64,000 nucleotides of DNA from Rana temporaria (Eukaryota; Chordata; Amphibia; Anura; Ranidae), in assembly GCF_905171775.1 (NCBI RefSeq), contig NC_053491.1, positions 141,079,983-141,143,982 on the forward strand, read 5' to 3'. A program made the translations under genes and the position numbers. Below the pieces are notes generated by a model. It had not been told where the DNA came from and did no database searches. It saw nothing but the letters and a program-made list of their open reading frames with translations. Below are positions 56,651-64,000 of this stretch, piece after piece (the stretch's first letter is position 1; each line of letters opens with the position of its first letter).

Positions 56651-57472
56651 TCTCACAATTTACAATCTTGTGTTATAAAAAAATAAAACCCAAGTGAAAA
56701 CAAATGATACGTCCTCTTGTTCTTCTTCAAACACCGTTGTGCATAACCACTCCTGGAAACAATATATCTTTTCTTCGCCTTCCAAAAAAACAACAACAAT
56801 CCTTCTTCATAATATTGTGCGCCACACCCAGTGCTCTACAAGAATGACTCACCAGAATTTCGTGACCTTAATTAGTATAAGATCTAAAAGAGCCTTTTCC
56901 AGTTTTTAATACAAAACCCCTTCATTTATCTTCAAAAATTACTCCAATATTGTAATTACACTCAAAAAGTAAGAGAGAAAATCACTCTTCATAGTGTTCT
57001 ACCATTTAGCACATTTATTTAAAAACAACTAAGATCAATGCACTCACCTCAAAACTATACAATTAGAAGCTCTGATCAAATCAATCAACAGGACTCCAGG
57101 CTGCTCACTTTGCTTGGTAATCGATTGCAGGAATACCAAAGTAACTATGCCTTATAAATCAGCCAGTCCTCTGCACAAAACCGGACAGCCGTTTTACATC
57201 TCTCACCGCTCCAATGGCCTCCAGACTGTCAGCGTTCTCCCACAGCGGTGTGGACAGGCTGTCTAACAGGCTTCAGCTGACGCATTTCATTGTGTGGACG
57301 AAACAATCAGTTATGCAATAACTTACCAAGTGGAGTGAGTAGTCTGGAGTCCTGTTAAATGATTTGATTCATTGCCTAGATGTAGAAAATCGGCCATTGG
57401 CTGAATGAAGAACATTTTGCCTTGCTGACAGTAAAAGTGGCAGTAGGCTGTATATCAGAAATGTTTCCATTA
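56651..57472. other. 820 bp of intron without recognised feature
   Basis: No family resemblance seen. GACTCCAGGCTGCTCACT (57090) and its near complement at 57340 suggest a loose inverted repeat. Confidence 0.45.
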
Positions 57473-57572
57473 GATTCAGCCATGGGTGTAGGAACCCTTA
57501 CAAATCTGGGGGGGACAGCATTTTTACTCGCCAGGTATATTCGTATCTCAAGCCAATAGATCAAACTATTAA

Positions 57573-58349
57573 GGGCTCTTTCAGGCTGGGTTCACACTAC
57601 GGTTTTCCCGTCCGTCAGCCGCATACGATTTCAGTATTGAAAACGTACGGGCCCGGACGGGAAAACGTATAGATAGAGAATGCATTGCAAATCGTATGCA
57701 CTCAGATGCATCCGGGTGCGTACGATTTGCTGGCAAAACGTTTTTTAAACGTACGCAAAACCGTGTTCAACCACGGTTTTGCGGTCGTTTTTAAAACAGT
57801 ATGGCAACCGCATACGTTTTCCTTTAACATTAATGTCAATGGAAAACGTACATATGTGCGGTTCCATACGTTCCCGTCCGTTTCAGCCGCATACGGTTTT
57901 TCATATAAATCGTATGCGGCTGACGGACGGGAAAACCGTAGTGTGAACCCAGCCTCACACGTCTGTTCAGTTTTTCAGATCAGTTTTTTTTTCATCAGTT
58001 GATCCGTTTTTCCATCAGTTTTTCGTCAGTTTTTCATCAGTTTTTGCATCAGTTTTTCCATCCATTTTTTTTTGTTTTTTTGTGGCTTTTTACATAGAAA
58101 AACGGATGTTAGCGGAACGGATGATAAACGGATCATCCGTTAACGTCCGTTTTTCGTCCGTTCCGTTTATTAGACGGAAGAAAAATAGGGTTTTCTTCCG
58201 TCCAAAAAAACGGAACTGAACGCAGACGGATGCTAACGGACGTTAGCGGATGCTCATCCGCTAACGGACGCTAGCCCATAGGGAAGCATTGCGGTCCGTT
58301 AACGGACGTCCAAAAAACGGACGAACGGAATGGACGCGTGAAAGAGCCC
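57573..58349. mobile_element. MITE, GGGCTCTTTCA ends, containing a second MITE
   Basis: GGGCTCTTTCA and TGAAAGAGCCC are flanked by TTAA (57569-57572 and 58350-58353). Long inner arms of AACGGACG-type motifs fold back. Confidence 0.87.
57584..57954. mobile_element. Near-perfect foldback MITE nested in a MITE, TSD TCA
   Basis: The ends GGCTGGGTTCACACTACGG and CCGTAGTGTGAACCCAGCC are perfect inverted repeats flanked by TCA (57581-57583 and 57955-57957). Removing it restores the outer tip GGGCTCTTTCACACGTC. Confidence 0.92.
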
Positions 58350-58407
58350 TTAAGCAATCCAGAGAGGGTAATGCGAAGAGCAATATGCAGCAATAAAAAA
58401 ATAAACC

Positions 58408-58920
58408 ATCATAGCATTAGTAAAACACATGGCATCAGTAAAAATCAACCGGTATAGCATTAGTAAAAATCAACCCACATGGCATTAGTAAAAATCAACC
58501 CACATGGCATCAGTAAAAATCAACCCACATGGCATCAGTAAAAATTAACCCACATGGCATCAGTAAAAATTAACCCACATGGCATCAGTAAAAACCAACC
58601 CACATGGCATCAGTAAAAATTAACCCACATGGCATTACTAAAAATCAACCCACATGGCATTAGTAAAAATTAACCCACATGGCATCAGTAAAAATTAACC
58701 CACATGGCATTAGCAAAAATCAACCCACATGGCATTACTAAAAATCAACCCACATGGCATAAGTAAAAACCAACCCACATGGCATCAGTAAAAATCAACC
58801 CACATGGCATCAGTAAAAATTAACCCACGTGGCATTACTAAAAATCAACCCACATGGCATCAGTAAAAATTAACCCACATGGCATTACTAAAAATCAACC
58901 CACATGGCATAAGTAAAAAT
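58408..58920. repeat. 25-bp minisatellite, about 19 units
   Basis: Unit TAAAAATCAACCCACATGG plus CATCAG or CATTAG, with small variants. It reappears once at 59202-59226. Confidence 0.95.
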
Positions 58921-59985
58921 GGTGGCACAGTGGCACAGTGGCGACAATTGATGGGCACAGTGGCTGCGTTTGATGGGCACAGTGGCTGTGTGTGATTGGC
59001 ACAGTGGATGCGTTTGGGCACAGTGGCGACAATTGATGGGCACAGTGGCTGCTTTTGATGGGCACAGTGGCTGCATGTGATGGCACAGTGACTGCGTTTG
59101 GTGGCACAGTGAGGCTGCAATTAATGTTTTTTTTTTCTTTAGAGAAGGCAAGCTCAAAATAACAAACATTTTTTTAAACTGCTATTTTTTATTTAAAAAA
59201 TTAACCCACATGGCATCAGTAAAAATGGTGGCACAGTGGCTGCATGTGATGGGCACAGTGGCGACAATTGATGGGCACAGTGGCTACGTTTGATGGGCAC
59301 AGTGGCTGCATGTGATGGCACAGTGGCTGCGTGTGATGAGCACAGTGGCGACAATTGATGGGCACAGTGGCTACGTTTGATGGGCACAGTGGCTGCGTGT
59401 GATGAGCACAGTGGTGACAATTGATGGGCACAGTGGCTGCGTTTGATGGGCACAGTGGCGACAATTGATGGGCACAGTGGCGACAATTGATGGGCACAGT
59501 GGCTACGTTTGATGGGCACAGTGGCTGCGTGTGATGAGCACAGTGGCGACAATTGATGGGCACAGTGGCGACAATTGATGGGCACAGTGGCTGTGTGTGA
59601 TGAGCACATTGGCGACAATTGATGGGCACAGTGGCTACGTTTGATGGGCACAGTGGCTGCATGTAATGGCACAGTGGCTGCGTGTGATGAGCACAGTGGC
59701 GACAATTGATGGGCACAGTGGCTACGTTTGATGGGCACAGTGGCTGCATGTGATGGCACAGTGGCTGCGTGTGATGAGCACAGTGGCGACAATTGACAGG
59801 CACAGTGGCTGCATGTGATGGCACAGTGGCTGCGTGTGATGGCACAGTGGCTGCGTGTGATGAGCACAGTGGCGACAATTGATGGGCACAGTGGCTACGT
59901 TTGATGGGCACAGTGGCTGCATGTGATGGCACAGTGGCTGCATGTGATGGCACAGTGACTGCGTTTGGTGGCACAGTGAGGCTGC
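58921..59985. repeat. GCACAGTGGC minisatellite in two blocks
   Basis: Units of about 17-22 bp such as GGCACAGTGGCGACAATTGAT. The first block (58921-59115) and the second (59226-59985) both end in TGGCACAGTGAGGCTGCAAT followed by the same 95-bp tail. The antisense open frames of up to 252 codons are repeat artefacts. Confidence 0.93.
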
Positions 59986-59988
59986 AAT

Positions 59989-60183
59989 TAATGTTTTTTT
60001 TTTTTCTTTAGTCAGAGAAGGCAAGCTCAAAATAACAAACATTTTTTTAAACTGCTATTTTTTATTTAAAAAATTATGGTCACCTCAGGCTAAGGTGACC
60101 ATAATTTTTTAAATATAGCAGTTTAAAAAAATGTTTGTTATTTTGAGCTTGCCTTCTCTGACTTAAGAAAAAAAAAAAACATT
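59989..60183. repeat. Long hairpin, arms about 90 bp
   Basis: Arms 59989-60085 and 60093-60183 pair with a 7-bp loop CAGGCTA and only small length differences in A/T runs. Both arms contain AGAGAAGGCAAGCTCAAAAT or its complement. Confidence 0.92.
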
Positions 60184-60894
60184 GAGGTCCTCAGCTCAGT
60201 CCAACACCCCCCCCCCTCACTCCCTCCCCAATACTTTCTTACTTTTAATGAAGGTTCTGTCTTCTTGCAGACAGTTTTTACTGTAATCAGAATTAGTACG
60301 GCAGGCCAGGCCCAGGCGCAGCAGCAGGCTCCTCGTGACCGTGAGTCACAGCTTGTACTCTGACTGGCGCCGACAGTCACTCTCGCTCCCTCCTCCCTCC
60401 TCCCTCTCTCACCTCCGGCCGCCGGCGTGACGTCACGCGGCGCACGGCGGTGGAAATGGAATGAACCAAATCATCCTCCATGGGGGGGGGGCGAGGAGAT
60501 GCACCGGAGGAAAGGGAGCCAGCCAGGAGCGCACGCGGCAGCCAGTGAGTCGGCGCCAGCGGGCACACAGTATAGTGAGCGCAGTCACATCTGGGGGGGA
60601 TTTTACCATACATGTCCCCCCCGCATTATTTCCTGGGGGGGATGCGTCCCCCCCGTCCCCCCCGGTTCCTACGCCCGTGGATTCAGCGCAGTAATTTTTA
60701 GGTATGTGAGCAGTAAGGTTAAAATTAAATCCCTGATCATTCTGTAAATTAGCTTAAAGGGGTAGTAAAGGTAATTTTTTTTTATTTGGTTTAAAATAAA
60801 AACTGCATCCCAGTGCTATGCCTTTATTTTTTATGCCTTTTTGCAGCACCCTTGAGTTATTAACTTTGTGTTTTAATTGTTTTTGTCCTTTAAG

Positions 60895-61041
60895 GTAGAA
60901 AAGTGCAAGGTAATGGCCTCAAAAAAGAAACCCTTATGGCTGGAATTTAAATGTGCAGACCCAACTGCTTTGTCGAATGAAACCATTGGAATTATATTTA
61001 AACATGGGGATGACCTCCGGCAAGACATGCTCATTTTACAG
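60895..61041 (+). CDS. pik3cg: pik3cg coding exon 5: kinase N-lobe, residues 802-850
   Basis: This 147-nt exon encodes 49 residues of the kinase N-lobe in phase 0 at both ends. It carries the ATP-binding P-loop VMASKKKPLWLEFK (807-820) and the motif IIFKHGDDLRQDMLILQ. K837 in FKHGDD corresponds to the catalytic, wortmannin-reactive lysine 833 of human p110-gamma, an offset of four. The acceptor is tttaag, an AAG rather than the usual CAG, and the donor is ACAG|gtactt. The 10.1-kb intron before it (50763-60894) is the longest seen here and holds an intact Tc1 and a 3.2-kb hAT. The following exons, with the catalytic and activation loops, are not in the window. Confidence 0.96.
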
Positions 61042-61069
61042 GTACTTAGTGCATTCAGTTAAAGATACT

Positions 61070-61799
61070 GGGCCAGATCCACGTAGGGCAGCGTATTTTT
61101 AGGCAGGTGTAGCGTATCGTAGTTACGCTACGCCGCCGCTACTTTGAGAGGCAAGTGCTGTATTCACAAAGCACTTGCCTCTAAAGTTACAGCGGCGTAT
61201 CGTAAATCTCCCGGCGTAAGGGCGCGGAATTCAAATGATGAACAGGGGGGCGTGTTTTATGTAAAACAAGCTTGACCCCACGTAAATGACGCTTTTTTCA
61301 TACGGCGTATGCGCGCGCATGTTCAGTATCACGTCGGATTTTCAAATTAAATTACGCCCGCTCAATGCCTAGACGACGTGAACGTAATTTACGCAAAGCC
61401 CTATTCGCGAACGTTTTACGCAAACGACGTACACGCCGGAAAATTCTACGCTGGCCCGACGTCCATAACATTGCGTACGCCTCATAGAGCATGGGTAACG
61501 TTACGCCGAAAAAAGCCTTGCGTAAACGATGTAAAAAAAAGCGCCGGGCGGACGTACGTTTGTGGATTGGCGTATCTAGCTAATTCGCATACTCGACGCG
61601 GAAATCGACGGAAGCGCCACCTAGCGGCCAGCGTAAATATGCACCTAAGATCCGACGGCGTACTAAGACGTACGCCAGTCGGATCGAGCCCACATTCAGT
61701 CGTATCTTGTTTTGTGGATACAAAACAAAGATACGACGGGGCATCTTAGAAATTATATCAATAGATACTCCGGCGTAATTGTCTTTGTGGATCTGGGCC
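61070..61799. mobile_element. Foldback element, GATCCACG type, 28 bp after a splice donor
   Basis: The ends GGGCCAGATCCACGTAGG and TTTGTGGATCTGGGCC are inverted. Flanks are ACT and TCT (2 of 3 match). Same family as 49817 and 7251. Confidence 0.83.
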
Positions 61800-62757
61800 T
61801 CTCTGTTTAGTTTTGTGTAGAAATGACACGATTGCACCCCATCCAAGTGTCTGTAAGATCTGTGTGTTGTTCCTAATAACCATCCTGAAGCTTTATTTTA
61901 TTCAGTAGTAAGATCTTTTTAGATAAACCAGTCTGAATCTTCTATTTTTATTTTTATATGAAAGATAACAAAATGCTCTTTTTTTAAATACTTTGCTAAC
62001 TGAGTGATATACAGACTTTCTCAGTAGCCATAGATTCTGTCACATCCATGTAGCAGGATGTCCATAGGGCCTGTTAAAAAATAGTTAATTTGCATAAGGC
62101 AGTACATCATTTATAAAGTTCCTAGCTGTTACACGTTGCTTTCAATGCAAGAAGAAAGTAACTTATCGTAGATTCACTGTTTTAGGTGCAGGTAAACCAT
62201 AATAGCAAATTTCTTGTATTTGCTCCCCTTTGATCTGGTAATATACCATGGAAAGTGTTTTGTTACAGTATATCCGTTCGACGTGTCCACAAAATACCAG
62301 TTGAAAATTGGGAGTGGAAATCTTCCTATGCACTTTGTGTGTACTGTACTATAAGTTGCTCCCATTTTTATCTGAAAAATACAGAACACTTCTTCCTATG
62401 TTATTGAGATGAGGAGAAGGGAAGTGTTTTGTAGACCTAAAATACTTCCTGCCAAACATATATGTAGAATTGTGCATACAGTATGTAACCACTCAGCGCA
62501 CATGAATATCAATATCTGCCCAAATACAGTTTGTCAAAAGTCTATAGCAAAGTCCCAGAATAAAGTCGGGGGGGGGGGGGTAATTCCTGCAGGACCGCAG
62601 AAACAAACCTTGGGAAGCCGATCTATCCACAGAATGTGAAACAAATTTAAAATAAGGGTGCATGAATTAAGAGACTGTATAAATGTATTCACACAAATCA
62701 TATCACCCACATGTATATTGCTTGCATCCAGCCTAAAGTGTGGGAGAATTGCTGTAA
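61800..62757. other. Intron without recognised repeat; G run at 62569-62580
   Basis: No conserved exon or element found. Confidence 0.55.
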
Positions 62758-63275
62758 GGCCCCATTCACACTTGTGCAACTTAAAAATCGTGCAATTTCC
62801 ATTGCGAGTTTACTGCGCGACTTGATGGAATTTGATGCAACTTTAGATGAGTGTGACTTGTGCTGAACTGGAACAGAACTGACATATTTATTAGAATTTC
62901 TTTATTTTCTAACAAATTCCAAATTTTCAGAATGATTGGAATTGGAATCGGTAGAAACTTGATTGACCGATTCAAATTATGTGTGAAGAATAGCTGGTTG
63001 TTAAGAAGTTGGCTGGGAAGCCAGCCGCCATGTCCTTAACAACAAATGACTCATCGGCTGTCAGCGGGCTTCCCCACTGACAGCTGAATGTAAAAAAAAG
63101 AATGCCGGCAATAAAAAAGAAATAAAATAACCGCGTGGGGTCCCCCATGCATGCCACGCCAAAAGTTTTTACAAAATCAGCGTGGGGTCAGCCCCAAAAT
63201 TCATACCAGACCCTACCCAGACCAGGTTTGGGGGCCCAAAGTCGCATGACAAGTCGCACAAGTGTGAATGGGGCA
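62758..63275. mobile_element. MITE, GGCCCCATTCACACTTG ends, TSD TAA
   Basis: The ends GGCCCCATTCACACTTGTGC and GCACAAGTGTGAATGGGGCA are inverted and flanked by TAA (62755-62757 and 63276-63278). Inner arms GCTGTCAGCGGG/CCCACTGACAGC form a hairpin at 63057-63085. Confidence 0.9.
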
Positions 63276-63278
63276 TAA

Positions 63279-63850
63279 ACATTATACCAAAGACTCAATT
63301 GTGATCGGCATTAGATGTTGTTAAGCATCACACCTCTTTCACATAAACACAGTGGGCTTCTTCAAGGCACCTCCTTTTAATCACTTGGATAACTTCCTTG
63401 TTATCTTCCATGTTGTTAGACCAGTAGAATGTGTTTAAAACAATGTATATTTTCTAAAAACCAAAACTATTACATTTATTTTTGTAATTTAAAGTGGATG
63501 TAAACCCTTTCCTATACCCAGTAAAGTGAACAGCCTTGGATAAAAAACAGGCATGAAACAAATCTCCCTACATAGGTTTTACATGTATATCTGCTGTCTT
63601 CAGCTTGCTATAGTCTTTAGAATTCTTATATCATGTTAGAATTTTTACTTCCTCATTCAGCAGTAGGAGTATAATCTTGGCTTACACTGTGTGACAGCTG
63701 ATTGGAGGAAAGGCACCCCCCTCCACATTGGCAGAAGAACGAAGATACTTGCAGAGCTGTGCTGTGACAAAACAAGCTTTCTGCTAATCTATTTATAATA
63801 CCCACCCCAACATAAATTTCAGGCTGGTTTTATATAATGTCTCTGAGAAC
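63279..63850. other. Intron; possible TTAA MITE start at 63489
   Basis: TTAAAGTGGATGTAAACCC at 63489-63507 resembles the AGTGGAG MITE tip, but no right end was found. Nothing else recognised. Confidence 0.4.
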
Positions 63851-63856
63851 TTGTCA

Positions 63857-64000
63857 GCACAGTGGTGTAGTGGTTAGCACTTTCACCTAGCAGCAAAAGG
63901 GTCGTTGGTTCGAATCCCGACCACGACACCATCTGCCTGGATTATGCATGTTCTCCCTGTGTCTGCGTGGTTTTCCTCTGGGTACTCCGGTTTCCTTCAA
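63857..64000 (+). mobile_element. tRNA-derived SINE or SINE-like repeat, cut by window end
   Basis: GTGGTGTAGTGGTTAGCAC (63862-63880) fits a tRNA A-box region, and GGTTCGAATCC (63907-63917) is a near-consensus B box 27-30 bp later. The tail GCATGTTCTCCCTGTGTCTG with CTCCGGTTTCC is widespread in fish and amphibian repeats. It lacks a folded acceptor stem, so it is not a working tRNA gene. Confidence 0.7.

Larger units (their letters stand above)
57481..60679. mobile_element. Composite hAT element, 3.2 kb, perfect TSD GATTCAGC
   Basis: The ends CATGGGTGTAGGAACC and GGTTCCTACGCCCGTG are inverted. The 8-bp duplication gattcagc is perfect (57473-57480 and 60680-60687). Inside, in order: two nested MITEs (57573-58349), a 25-bp minisatellite (58408-58920), a GCACAGTGGC minisatellite in two blocks (58921-59985), a long hairpin (59989-60183), and a GC-rich right end. 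No transposase is present, so movement needed help in trans. It ends 207 bp before pik3cg exon 60895. Confidence 0.92.
61042..64000 (+). other. pik3cg: pik3cg intron after residue 850, open at window end
   Basis: No sequence resembling the next conserved segment of the kinase domain was found between the donor at 61042 and 64000. The intron is therefore at least 2.96 kb. It holds a foldback element (61070-61799), a MITE (62758-63275), a SINE head at the edge, and otherwise unassigned AT-rich sequence (61800-62757, 63279-63850). Confidence 0.85.

Noticed and set aside
58408..58920. Regular 25-bp repeats resembling a CRISPR array
   Set aside because: Repeats are contiguous without unique spacers, and the genome is vertebrate.
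58860..60042. Antisense frames up to 252 codons with His/Cys repeats
   Set aside because: They are translations of the GCACAGTGGC minisatellite, with the same motif in all frames.
62160..62240. Acceptor-like tttaggtgcaggt as a possible next kinase exon
   Set aside because: Translation in no frame matches the conserved segment expected after residue 850.

Overview
This is a vertebrate nuclear window from a large, repeat-rich genome, most likely an anuran amphibian and probably a ranid frog. The basis is one vertebrate gene with long introns (pik3cg), amphibian-style Tc1 elements, and dozens of foldback elements whose ends read GTACACACG or GATCCACAAA, a style I associate with ranid assemblies. 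The genus is inference. There is no bacterial-type content: no operons, CRISPR arrays or prophage.

The only host gene recognised is pik3cg on the + strand, the catalytic subunit p110-gamma of class IB phosphoinositide 3-kinase. Five coding exons are resolved by homology and splice sites: 38488-40506 (contains the start codon), 43214-43279, 45554-45779, 50659-50762 and 60895-61041. Joined in phase they give residues 1-850: adaptor-binding, Ras-binding, C2 and helical domains and the start of the kinase N-lobe. The rest of the kinase domain lies beyond 64000. Any 5' non-coding exon upstream of 38488 was not identified.

Region by region: 1-38120 upstream is almost entirely transposons and simple repeats. 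It includes a tandem pair of 3-bp-TSD foldback elements (2465-4620), a ~31-bp minisatellite (7095-9180), a Tc1 remnant carrying a 779-bp hAT (10004-11505), a 16-bp minisatellite of about 53 units inside a TA-flanked element (14526-16283) with a second copy inverted at 22141-23799, TTAA-flanked elements, a 152-bp-arm palindrome (24647-24955), two Tc1 elements (27743-29843 and an inverted chimera 29913-32033) and a candidate solo LTR (32147-33140). The introns are expanded by the same families. Intron 4 holds an L1-type LINE 3' end containing a hAT with a perfect 8-bp TSD. Intron 5 holds a Tc1 element with an intact 340-aa DD34E transposase (54251-55854) and a 3.2-kb composite hAT (57481-60679). 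Intron 6 begins with a foldback element 28 bp from the splice donor. The window ends in a tRNA-like SINE head.

Functionally there is one signalling gene plus layers of mobile DNA. Target-site duplications let many nesting orders be read directly. The most useful observations are the intact Tc1 transposase, a foldback family with variable 3-bp TSDs, the perfect palindromes, and two copies of one element with very different minisatellite lengths.
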